Source: Clostridia bacterium (GTDB lineage: Bacteria; Bacillota; Clostridia; Christensenellales; UBA1242). Taken from it: a stretch of 13,356 nucleotides of DNA. Location: assembly GCA_017650795.1 (NCBI GenBank), contig JAGCEE010000317.1:1-13356 (forward strand), given 5' to 3'. Positions within the stretch are counted from its first letter, which is position 1. Each line of letters opens with the position of its first letter. Below are positions 7,393 to 13,267 of this stretch, in pieces. Both the position numbers and the translations under genes were made by a program. The notes under the pieces were generated by a model that made no database searches, had not been told where the DNA came from, and saw nothing but the letters and a program-made list of their open reading frames with translations.

Positions 7393-7806
7393 TTATAAAA
7401 CTTTTTCAACGGCTTTTGTTAATGAATTTTTTGCATCGTCATGTTTTAAGATGCTTATTGCATGATTTATATCATACCAACCCGCATCAATAAAGCCCTC
7501 GGCTTTGTTGTATTTAATACTTTGAGTTTTTTCAATAACAAACAAAAATACTTTAATAATTTTTATTGCTTTTTCACCGTCAAAATAAAAACTAAATTCA
7601 TCTACTTGACCAAGGCAGTCTTTTTGTTGAACAACCACTCCCGATTCCTCGTAAAGCTCTCTAATGGCTGTCATTATGTATGTTTCACCATCTTCTACAT
7701 GTCCCTTAGGAAAAACCCATTCGCCTTCATTATTGAGTAAAAGCACCTTGCAGTTGTTTCGATTTTTTGCAAAAACAATTGCCATACTTGATATTTTTTC
7801 TAACAT
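7393..7806 (-). CDS. Nudix hydrolase
   Basis: Hydrolyses a nucleoside diphosphate linked to another group, using Mg2+ bound by the Nudix helix. The Nudix box is canonical: Gly35, Glu41, then Arg49-Glu50-Leu51, Glu53-Glu54, Gly56-Val57 (GHVEDGE ... RELYEESGV). WVFPKGH just before it resembles the diadenosine-tetraphosphatase branch, but DIPP, ADP-ribose or mRNA-cap-type substrates are equally possible. The start at 7806 is chosen because AAAGGAGGT lies directly upstream; a longer in-frame ATG at 7839 lacks a ribosome binding site. The 137-residue protein is a bare Nudix domain. It lies 112 bases upstream of the HAD phosphatase on the same strand, which has its own promoter. Confidence 0.93.
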   Translation of the reverse strand: MLEKISSMAIVFAKNRNNCKVLLLNNEGEWVFPKGHVEDGETYIMTAIRELYEESGVVVQQKDCLGQVDEFSFYFDGEKAIKIIKVFLFVIEKTQSIKYNKAEGFIDAGWYDINHAISILKHDDAKNSLTKAVEKVL

Positions 7807-7876
7807 AATACCTCCTTTATTATTTACGCTTTTAGCCACAGCCTAAAAATATAAATGTCAAAAAAATATTATCATA

Positions 7877-7904
7877 TTTATAAATAGTTTTATAGCAAAA
7901 TCAA
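7877..7904 (-). promoter_or_regulatory. Possible promoter of the Nudix gene
   Basis: On the - strand TTGATT (7904-7899), 16 bases, TATAAA (7882-7877), leaving a leader of about 65 bases. A perfect TTGACA at 7861-7856 lacks a good -10 element. The whole 7807-8083 region is extremely A/T-rich, so chance matches are likely; nothing else is seen in it apart from the + strand promoter at 7984. Confidence 0.35.
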
Positions 7905-7983
7905 ATATTTTTAATCGTTTTTATTAAAATTTATATTTAAATTTTATAATCAAACAATTACACATTTTAGTTTTTTGTAAATT

Positions 7984-8012
7984 TTGACATAAGCCTCATA
8001 ATTTTATATAAT
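7984..8012 (+). promoter_or_regulatory. Perfect consensus promoter of the transglutaminase-like gene
   Basis: TTGACA (7984-7989), exactly 17 bases, TATAAT (8007-8012). Transcription should start near 8019 and give a 65-base leader. In the leader GGCT (8028-8031) can pair with AGCC (8049-8052) and AATGT (8034-8038) with ACATT (8056-8060), an interleaved order. The ribosome binding site TGAGG ends seven bases before the ATG at 8084. Confidence 0.85.
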
Positions 8013-8083
8013 ACCAGTATGTTAAAAGGCTGTAATGTAAAAACTAAAAGCCACAACATTGAGTTGAGTATAAATGAGGTTTT

Positions 8084-8650
8084 ATGGAATATAAAAAAAT
8101 TAAAAATGCACAACAATTATTAGAATATATGGATGAAAATATTGTTTATGGCGTTTATGACTATGAAAACAATATTAAGCATTTAGGTAATTGTAATAAT
8201 TTTGAAAACTATGTCGCTAACACTTGGAAACTATCTTCGCCAACAAATATAATTAAACATGGCATTGGAATATGCTACGACCAAGTGGAACTAGAAAGAG
8301 ATTTTTTTAAAAAACAAGGATATGTTTTTAAAACATTTTTTATTTGGTTTAAATGCAATAGAGCAAACAACTACCCCACTCATACTTATTTAGTATTTAA
8401 AGATAAAAATACAAGTGCGTGGTATTGGTTTGAGCATTCTGATTTTAATAATAAGGGCATACATAAATACAATTCTTTAAATCAAGCCATAATTGCACAA
8501 AAGACATCTCACATAAAATTTGCAAAATCTTACAGAAAATCAAAAACAGATGCTTCAAAAATTGAAATATTTGAATATGATAATATTGCATACGGCACAA
8601 AATTTGGTGACTTTATAGATACAATTTTAAAAACCGGAAAAAGAGTTTAA
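8084..8650 (+). CDS. Transglutaminase-like cysteine hydrolase domain protein
   Basis: Likely a member of the transglutaminase/cysteine-protease fold; reaction unknown. The 188-residue protein has the three expected catalytic positions: Cys64 in GIGICYDQVELERDFF, His100 in YPTHTYLVFKD, and an acidic residue in WFEHSDFNNKGIHKY (Asp120 or Glu117). The order Cys, His, Asp and the helix after the Cys fit the core fold. There is no signal peptide or membrane segment, so it acts in the cytoplasm or is released by another route; many bacterial relatives are secreted. It is a single-gene unit with a perfect consensus promoter, which suggests constant strong expression, and its own terminator. Its neighbours are Nudix and CYTH genes on the opposite strand, which give no clear hint of its role. 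Confidence 0.75.
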   Translation: MEYKKIKNAQQLLEYMDENIVYGVYDYENNIKHLGNCNNFENYVANTWKLSSPTNIIKHGIGICYDQVELERDFFKKQGYVFKTFFIWFKCNRANNYPTHTYLVFKDKNTSAWYWFEHSDFNNKGIHKYNSLNQAIIAQKTSHIKFAKSYRKSKTDASKIEIFEYDNIAYGTKFGDFIDTILKTGKRV

Positions 8651-8681
8651 AAATGCAGAAGCATTTTGCTCTGCTTTTTTT
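8651..8681. terminator. Intrinsic terminator after the transglutaminase-like gene, probably bidirectional
   Basis: GCAGAAGC (8655-8662) pairs with GCTCTGC (8668-8674) with one bulged A, followed by seven T (8675-8681). On the - strand the hairpin is followed by ATTTTT and lies about 60 bases beyond the CYTH stop codon, so it may end that transcript too. Confidence 0.8.
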
Positions 8682-8741
8682 ATCTAAAAAATTGGTTTAT
8701 TTGCATATATTTACACTTTTTATTTTAGGAATAATAAATGG

Positions 8742-9245
8742 TTATTGCTCAACCTTTATAATGTATTTGCTAATATCTTTACATTTAACCAATGTGTTGT
8801 AAACTTCATCAACTATGTCTTTTTGTCCCTCTATTCCTATAATATTCATTTGTGGCCTTGTATACTCATCAATCTCAAACTTAATACTATCTTTTTCATA
8901 CACATATCTTGTTCTTAAATTATCTGCCATCTCTTTAAACTCTAAAACATTTAAAATAGATTTTACAATGTTAATTTGGTCTTTGTTTAATTCTAATGGC
9001 AAAGATTCCTCTGCAATTTTAAATGTGTTGTTTCCGGTGCTTTTATTTTTAAAATCAAATAAAACTGTATCTTTGCCATTCTTTTGCGATATTGTTAATC
9101 TTGATATGATATTTTTATTATTTGCATTTTCATAAACAAGTCTATTTTCGTTTGAAACAGAAACGAGCTTATATCCATTACTTTTACAATAATCAATAAA
9201 TGGAGTTATTCTTGTTGCTTTTATACTATATTCATACTCAATCAT
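8742..9245 (-). CDS. CYTH-domain protein
   Basis: CYTH proteins form a beta tunnel that binds triphosphates; members include class IV adenylate cyclases, thiamine triphosphatases and inorganic triphosphatases. The 167-residue protein has the N-terminal acidic/basic strand EYEYSIKA (3-10; a variant of the ExExK signature with Lys at 9), an Arg in IISRLTIS (49), Lys67-Lys68 in FDFKNK, then RTRYVYEKDSIKFEIDEY (111-128) and NIIGIEG (134-140), the usual strand pair before the last helix. Which reaction it catalyses cannot be told. The ATG follows AGAGGTG by seven bases, and a frameshifted small gene ends 11 bases upstream, so it seems to be the last gene of the - strand run that begins at 11387. 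Confidence 0.78.
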   Translation of the reverse strand: MIEYEYSIKATRITPFIDYCKSNGYKLVSVSNENRLVYENANNKNIISRLTISQKNGKDTVLFDFKNKSTGNNTFKIAEESLPLELNKDQINIVKSILNVLEFKEMADNLRTRYVYEKDSIKFEIDEYTRPQMNIIGIEGQKDIVDEVYNTLVKCKDISKYIIKVEQ

Positions 9246-9256
9246 ATTTGCACCTC

Positions 9257-9450
9257 TTAATTTTTTTTATAATTAAAAGTTCTATTTAATCTATCTTGTG
9301 CTTCTTGTTTGCTTTTTTGTGGTGTCCAAAGCATATACTTGGAAGAAAATTCACAAGACCAATAGTTGTTATAAATTGCTTTGCCTTGCCTAGTATTAAA
9401 TCCTTTGTTCCTGGTTTATCTATAAATCTAATACTTTTACCTTTTTCCAT
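9257..9450 (-). pseudogene. Small gene with an apparent one-base frameshift
   Basis: Reading from the ATG at 9450-9448 gives MEKGKSIRFIDKPG, then the frame turns unnaturally basic and stops at 9286. From about base 9412 the frame one base back stays open to a TAA at 9259-9257, giving NKGFNTRQGKAIYNNYW, then SCEFSSKYMLWTPQKSKQEA and QDRLNRTFNYKKN. Joining the two at the CCAGGAACAAAGG stretch (9414-9402) gives one natural-looking protein of about 64 residues, consistent with loss of a single base, for example an A. The region exactly fills the space between the metallopeptidase gene (6 bases) and the CYTH gene (11 bases), as an operon gene would. No ribosome binding site precedes the ATG. It may be a pseudogene, an assembly error or a programmed shift; no classical slippery heptamer is seen. 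Family not recognised. Confidence 0.55.
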
Positions 9451-9456
9451 AAACAA

Positions 9457-10002
9457 CTAAATATTTATTGCATCATCTACTTTTTTAAATACTTTTTTTA
9501 AATCTTTATATTCAACTTGCACAGTTGGCAAAAAGCGCTTATAAATTGGTTGTATTTCGTCTATACCATCAAACATTTTAATAGTTTGCTTGTAAGCAAA
9601 ATCATTTGCATCTAGTTCATAAGGCAAACTTTTATATAACTCAACAAAAGCATATGAATCTAAATTTATCTTGCAAGTTTTCCATTTATTGTTTACTAAT
9701 TTATAACAAGTCCCATCATACATTATTACATAGCTTAAACTATTTCTTATTTTACTAGAAAATTTTTGTGGATATATGTACTGCATGGCATGTCTTAATT
9801 CGTGAAACAAATAATACATAAGCTCGCATTCTGGCTTTTGTTTTAAATACTCTATATTATAATACAGTATCTTTTTGCAAACATCAAAAGTGCCATAAGA
9901 TGTTTCATAATTTTTTGGAACTAAAAATCTTAGTTTTATGTCTAGTTTATGCTGTTTAATAAACTTATTAAAAACACTTTTTATCTTTTCTTTATTATCC
10001 AA
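9457..10002 (-). CDS. Predicted zinc metallopeptidase with HELRH motif
   Basis: Probable soluble zinc peptidase; target unknown. The 181-residue protein has FHELRHAMQYIYP with His67-Glu68-x-x-His71 and, further on, LPYELDANDFAY, where Glu129 is a good third zinc ligand (gluzincin-like arrangement). This resembles small phage- and element-borne HExxH proteins of the ImmA/IrrE or related putative metallopeptidase families, but no DNA-binding partner with a helix-turn-helix is beside it. The start is TTG at 10002, preceded by AAAGGA with six bases between; there is no better start, as the next Met is inside the catalytic helix region. It sits in the - strand run between the Ham1-like gene (76 bases) and the frameshifted small gene (6 bases). 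Confidence 0.72.
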   Translation of the reverse strand: MDNKEKIKSVFNKFIKQHKLDIKLRFLVPKNYETSYGTFDVCKKILYYNIEYLKQKPECELMYYLFHELRHAMQYIYPQKFSSKIRNSLSYVIMYDGTCYKLVNNKWKTCKINLDSYAFVELYKSLPYELDANDFAYKQTIKMFDGIDEIQPIYKRFLPTVQVEYKDLKKVFKKVDDAINI

Positions 10003-10078
10003 TTTTTATCCTTTTTTTATTAGTTTTTATTAGAAAACTTGTTTATTGTTTAAACATTTACTAAGTATTTATGCAATA

Positions 10079-10642
10079 CTATTTATCTGCAATATTATTT
10101 AATAAATAATCTTTTAATTTTAAATAAGCCTCGTTAGACCAAAATTTCCATCGGTTCTGGTCGTCAAACTCTGCAAGTGTTTTTGTCTGACCTTTTGGAA
10201 TAAATATTTTATCATAACTCCAGCCGTAGTCTCCCTTTTCTACTTTGCTTATTTTACCCAAATTATTACAAACAAAAGATATTGGTTCTTTGTTTGGCTC
10301 GCAATAAGAAATAACTTCTACAAAGTTTGCACTTCGGTTGTTAATGCCTTCCATTAGTTTTAAAATGCCATTTTGGGTTATTGTATCTTCGCAATATGCA
10401 GTATATGGCCCAGGAAAACCATTTAATGCATCAATACATAATCCACTATCATTTTTTATAACTGCACAGTTTAATTCATTTGCGGCGTACTTTGCAGAAA
10501 ACTGAGATACTTTTTCTATACTATCATCTTGAAGTTCTGGGCAATAAATCTTTTTTTGTTCAACTTGTATTCCATAAGGCTCTAAAATATTTTTTGCCAA
10601 TTCTATTTTAAACTTATTGCTTGTGACATAAATAATCTTCAT
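10079..10642 (-). CDS. Ham1/RdgB-like non-canonical purine NTP pyrophosphatase, divergent
   Basis: Family members hydrolyse ITP, XTP and their deoxy forms to monophosphates so that deaminated purines are not built into DNA or RNA. The 187-residue protein starts with YVTSNKFKIELAK (5-17, matching the family's TxNxxKxxE), has NDSGLCIDALNGFPGPYTAY (64-83, with catalytic Asp65) and ends with GWSYDKIFIPKGQTKTLAEF (140-159). The usual C-terminal SHRxxA is replaced by WSNEAY, and FGYDP by WSYDK, so base recognition may differ from true RdgB. ATG 10642 is preceded by GGGAGG; an in-frame ATG at 10711 would overlap the upstream gene by 32 bases. The phosphoesterase gene ends 37 bases upstream, so the two are probably cotranscribed. 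Confidence 0.82.
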   Translation of the reverse strand: MKIIYVTSNKFKIELAKNILEPYGIQVEQKKIYCPELQDDSIEKVSQFSAKYAANELNCAVIKNDSGLCIDALNGFPGPYTAYCEDTITQNGILKLMEGINNRSANFVEVISYCEPNKEPISFVCNNLGKISKVEKGDYGWSYDKIFIPKGQTKTLAEFDDQNRWKFWSNEAYLKLKDYLLNNIADK

Positions 10643-10679
10643 ATTTTCCTCCCTAAAAAAACTATTATTAAAGAATACT

Positions 10680-11387
10680 CTATTCTTGGTTAAACCACTT
10701 ACTATATCCATTTGCCCTTGGATAGTTTTCTTTTAACATATCTTGTTTTAACCTTTCTACATTAAACTCTAATTTTTTTGTAATTACATTCACTTTTTTG
10801 TCATCTAATTGCAATACAACATAATTGCCTGGATATTTCATTCCAAGGCTTCCAACACAAATAAAATGCTTATTGTTATAATCAAATATTGACGGCTTAT
10901 GATTGTGACCAAATATTATGTAATCTGCATCTATATTATCAAATAGTTTTGCTGTGTTTTGTGATGGTGCATCTGGCTCATCTGGGTCATCCATAACAAG
11001 TTTGTCATCTTCCCAAGCATAATGAGTAAAATAAAAAGTTATGCCATCTATTTCTGTTTTATACTCTTTTGGCATTGTCTTTAACTTTTCTAGATATTCG
11101 GTTTTTATTTTGCTTCGCATATATTTTTGATGCTCTCTTTTATCTGCCTTAAAAAATGGATATTCTTGCTCTGGCAAACCGTATGCAGCATAACTATCAT
11201 GGTTCCCCATCAAAAAAACATCACCACATAGCCAAATACTATTTAAACACTCATTTGGATAAGGGCACATCATAACAGCATCACCCAAGAATACTCTTAA
11301 ATCTGCATTTTTGTAATCATCTGTTTTTTGAAGTTCTTGTAATGCATATTTGTTGGCATGAACATCTGTATAAACTATAATTTTCAT
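10680..11387 (-). CDS. Calcineurin-like metallophosphoesterase, YfcE/MJ0936 type
   Basis: Two-metal phosphodiesterase or phosphatase of the cytoplasm; substrate unknown. All metal-binding motifs are in order in the 235-residue protein: DVHANKYAL (Asp8, His10), FLGDAVMMCPYP (Asp36), LMGNHDSYAAYG (Asn62, His63), YFTHYAW (His122) and IFGHNHKPS (His161, His163), followed by CVGSLGMKYPGNYVVL. The arrangement DxHxN, GD, GNHD, GHNH is that of the YfcE-like branch. It is the first gene of the run 11387-8742. The ATG at 11387 has no ribosome binding site; instead a TATTAT box lies six bases upstream, so translation is probably from a leaderless mRNA. Confidence 0.9.
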   Translation of the reverse strand: MKIIVYTDVHANKYALQELQKTDDYKNADLRVFLGDAVMMCPYPNECLNSIWLCGDVFLMGNHDSYAAYGLPEQEYPFFKADKREHQKYMRSKIKTEYLEKLKTMPKEYKTEIDGITFYFTHYAWEDDKLVMDDPDEPDAPSQNTAKLFDNIDADYIIFGHNHKPSIFDYNNKHFICVGSLGMKYPGNYVVLQLDDKKVNVITKKLEFNVERLKQDMLKENYPRANGYSKWFNQE

Positions 11388-11393
11388 ATATGT

Positions 11394-11422
11394 ATAATAT
11401 CATTTTTTTATGGTTTTGTATT
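11394..11422 (-). promoter_or_regulatory. Possible promoter giving a leaderless phosphoesterase mRNA
   Basis: On the - strand TATTAT (11399-11394) lies six bases before the ATG (11387), so a start seven bases after the box is the A of the ATG itself. A weak -35 (AATACA, 11422-11417) is 17 bases upstream. No Shine-Dalgarno sequence lies between box and ATG. Confidence 0.45.
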
Positions 11423-11469
11423 GTTTTTTTATAACATTTTTAAAAAAGTATATTATTTTTTTTATAGGG

Positions 11470-11498
11470 TTGAAATTTGCTTGCAATAATACTATAAT
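11470..11498 (+). promoter_or_regulatory. Promoter of the HD-domain gene
   Basis: TTGAAA (11470-11475), 17 bases, TATAAT (11493-11498). Transcription should start near 11505, which leaves a leader of about eleven bases, just holding the ribosome binding site GGAG before the ATG at 11516. It is divergent from the phosphoesterase promoter; the two share the 128-base gap. Confidence 0.75.
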
Positions 11499-11515
11499 TA
11501 GAAAGGAGAAAAAAC

Positions 11516-12205
11516 ATGTCAGAAGAAGAAAAATTGACAAGCATTTTACTTACAAAAAATGTAAAAATGAATTTTCATACCATTTGCATTAGCAAAAATT
11601 TTTATGGTTGGATTAAGGGCTTAATTCCAGAAATAGTAGCATGCAAAAAATGCCAGCAGAATACGCCATGGCATATTTACAATGTGCTAGACCACATTTT
11701 AGTATCTGTTGAAGAAATAAACAAACTAACAGCAGGCTATGATAAAAATATAAGAAAGTTTTTTGCTTATGCTATGTTTTTACATGATTTGGGCAAACCT
11801 AAAACTAAAAAAACAATAGATGTTAATGGCAAACAAATAGACACATTTAAAGACCATCAAGAAGAAAGTGAAAAAATTGCAAAACGAGTTTTACCACAAC
11901 TTGGGTTTGACGATGAAGAAATTCAACTTATGTGCCTTTTAATATTAAACCACGATTTGTTTAATAAAATTGTTAAGAATCCTACAAGAGCAGACCAAAA
12001 GCAGTTTTCTAGAAAGCTTATTGAAGAACTTGTAAATGATTTTAATAAGTATGGCAATGGTATTGATATTTTAAATGATATTGTTTTAATTGGTATTGCC
12101 GACAACATGGCTCAAAATCCAGAGCTCACAGCAAAACCACTAGAAATTTTAAATGAAACAAGGGTACTTTTAGATATCATGAAAAATGGCGACAAGCAAT
12201 TATAA
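11516..12205 (+). CDS. HD-domain phosphohydrolase, resembling the HD part of tRNA nucleotidyltransferases
   Basis: Metal-dependent phosphohydrolase of the HD superfamily, 229 residues, soluble. Metal-ligand positions are seen as His60 (YNVLDHILVSVEEI), His90-Asp91 (FLHDLGKPK), His114 (FKDHQEES), His146 (ILNHDLF) and Asp196 (GIADNMAQNPEL). The start of the domain, GLIPEIVACKKCQQNTPWHI followed by YNVLDH, resembles the C-terminal HD region of CCA-adding enzymes, where it follows the nucleotidyltransferase head; here the head is absent and the protein starts within 30 residues of that region, so it is a stand-alone HD protein. Possible activities are 2',3'-cyclic phosphodiesterase, phosphatase or nucleotidase; none can be chosen. 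GGAG lies eight bases before the ATG. Single-gene unit with its own promoter and terminator. Confidence 0.85.
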   Translation: MSEEEKLTSILLTKNVKMNFHTICISKNFYGWIKGLIPEIVACKKCQQNTPWHIYNVLDHILVSVEEINKLTAGYDKNIRKFFAYAMFLHDLGKPKTKKTIDVNGKQIDTFKDHQEESEKIAKRVLPQLGFDDEEIQLMCLLILNHDLFNKIVKNPTRADQKQFSRKLIEELVNDFNKYGNGIDILNDIVLIGIADNMAQNPELTAKPLEILNETRVLLDIMKNGDKQL

Positions 12206-12253
12206 CAAGAAAGCACTCGCATTTACTCACGTTATTCTTGCGTGCCTAAAAAT

Positions 12254-12287
12254 AAAAAGCAGGATTTATTAACCTCCTGCTTTTTTT
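12254..12287. terminator. Bidirectional intrinsic terminator
   Basis: Five A plus GCAGGA (12254-12264) pair with TCCTGC plus a T run (12275-12287) around a ten-base loop. It ends the HD-domain gene on + and, with TTTTTATTTTT on the other strand, the hypothetical gene at 12324-12767. Upstream of it (12206-12246) are two short interleaved inverted repeats of unknown meaning. Confidence 0.85.
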
Positions 12288-12323
12288 GTATTAAAGATTT
12301 AAACAAATGAAGTGCATTTTTTA

Positions 12324-12767
12324 TTAAACATTTTCTACTTGTGCTTCGTGAGTATCTTGTGCTGTAAGCCATATTTGAGCCCAGCTATCTTTACCACCCT
12401 CTACAATTCTTTCCCAATTTGCAGGAAAATTATAGCTACTATTACCAAAAACTTGATTCATTGCTCCTAGTGGGAATTGAATATTGTCCTTTTTGTCAAG
12501 AACATTTACAATACGAGAATCTACTATGGTCAAAAATTTTGGATTTGCTCTATTATATTCGCATGCACCAAGTTTGTATAGTGCAACCTGTAATTTTTCT
12601 TGATTTGGTACTATATACTCTGCCATAGCAAAACATCGCATAACATTTACGCAAAACTTAACAGCATCTTTAACAGCTGTTTTATCACTTCTTAAATCAC
12701 AATATTCTATTTTTTTTAAGTCATTAAATAATTCTTCTTGCGAACTATAAAATTTACCATCTATCAT
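12324..12767 (-). CDS. Hypothetical protein
   Basis: I do not recognise this family. It encodes 147 residues, soluble, without signal peptide or membrane segment. The N-terminal half (about 5-70) looks helical, with two Cys-containing amphipathic segments (FCVNVMRCFAMAEYIV and YKLGACEYNRANPKF). The C-terminal half has an aromatic-rich stretch, FPANWERIVEGGKDSWAQIW, and an acidic tail. A strong promoter (12793-12821) and GAGG ten bases before the ATG support that it is expressed. It is a single-gene unit ended by the bidirectional terminator at 12254-12287. Neighbours, an HD hydrolase and a pair of related small proteins, give no functional hint. Confidence 0.7.
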   Translation of the reverse strand: MIDGKFYSSQEELFNDLKKIEYCDLRSDKTAVKDAVKFCVNVMRCFAMAEYIVPNQEKLQVALYKLGACEYNRANPKFLTIVDSRIVNVLDKKDNIQFPLGAMNQVFGNSSYNFPANWERIVEGGKDSWAQIWLTAQDTHEAQVENV

Positions 12768-12792
12768 AAATCAACCTCAACTTTATGACACT

Positions 12793-12821
12793 AATATATC
12801 AAATAATCTCTATTTTGTCAA
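12793..12821 (-). promoter_or_regulatory. Promoter of the hypothetical gene at 12324-12767
   Basis: On the - strand TTGACA (12821-12816), 17 bases, TATATT (12798-12793), with TG just upstream of the -10 box. The transcript should start near 12786 and has a leader of about 18 bases containing GAGG. Confidence 0.8.
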
Positions 12822-12877
12822 TATGCCTTATTGAAAAAAACATGACAAAACTAAACCAAACCCTATATTTATTTGTT

Positions 12878-12906
12878 AAAAAAACAAGGCTAAGCACCTT
12901 GCTTTT
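12878..12906 (-). terminator. Terminator after the small paralogous genes
   Basis: On the - strand CAAGG (12901-12897) pairs with CCTTG (12889-12885) around a seven-base loop, followed by seven T (12884-12878). It lies about 30 bases after the stop codon of the gene at 12936-13235. Confidence 0.75.
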
Positions 12907-12935
12907 GCAATATAATATTTATTAGTAAATAACAA

Positions 12936-13235
12936 TTATTTTGAGTGTTCATTTTCTTTTGCTAGGTCGGAAAAATACTTGTGTGCCCTTTTATATGCTT
13001 CCCTTAATTTTCCTTTTCTTTCAACAAATATATATTTGTCTATGAGTTTTTCATCATAAAACGCTTCTTCCAGATTGTTCAAACCATCTACATAATACTT
13101 AATTAAAGTATCTATAATATCATCCCATTTTTCTCTTTTAACATCATCTATTATAACATATTTAAACACATCTTTGTGAAATATAACAAGTTTTAAGTCT
13201 TGTATTATTTCTTTTGGAATATTTACATTTGCCAT
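12936..13235 (-). CDS. Small hypothetical protein, first member of a tandem pair
   Basis: Family not recognised. The 99-residue protein is charged and probably all-helical: segments at about 7-24, 36-62 and 73-95, with KREKWDDIIDTLIKYYVDGL and the basic ERKGKLREAYKRAHKYFSDL near the C terminus. The start at 13235 (MANVNIPKEI) is chosen because GGAG lies eight bases upstream; a longer in-frame ATG at 13256 has no such site. Its last 28 residues align without gaps to the C terminus of the gene at the window edge, so the two are tandem duplicates, probably in one transcript ended at 12878-12906. No signal peptide or membrane segment is visible. Confidence 0.7.
   Translation of the reverse strand: MANVNIPKEIIQDLKLVIFHKDVFKYVIIDDVKREKWDDIIDTLIKYYVDGLNNLEEAFYDEKLIDKYIFVERKGKLREAYKRAHKYFSDLAKENEHSK
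13003..13024. repeat. 22-base exact repeat, also at 13335-13356
   Basis: The sequence at 13003-13024 occurs again at 13335-13356, running into the window edge. Both copies encode ERKGKL in the two paralogous genes, so this is the best-kept part of a gene duplication and not a separate element. The full repeat may extend outside the window. Confidence 0.8.
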
Positions 13236-13267
13236 TTTTATCTCCTTACAAAACAAATATTATAAAA

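Noticed and set aside
7807..7839. Longer Nudix start at 7839
   Set aside because: AAAGGAGGT sits directly before the ATG at 7806 and inside the extension.
10643..10711. Longer Ham1-like start at 10711
   Set aside because: It would overlap the phosphoesterase gene and lacks a ribosome binding site, whereas GGGAGG precedes 10642 and the family motif starts there.
12206..12246. Integron attC or recombination site after the HD gene
   Set aside because: AAC and GTTA ends are present but the paired inner boxes of attC are not, and no integrase is in the window.
13236..13256. Longer start for the small gene at 13256
   Set aside because: GGAG lies between this ATG and the one at 13235, pointing to the shorter form.
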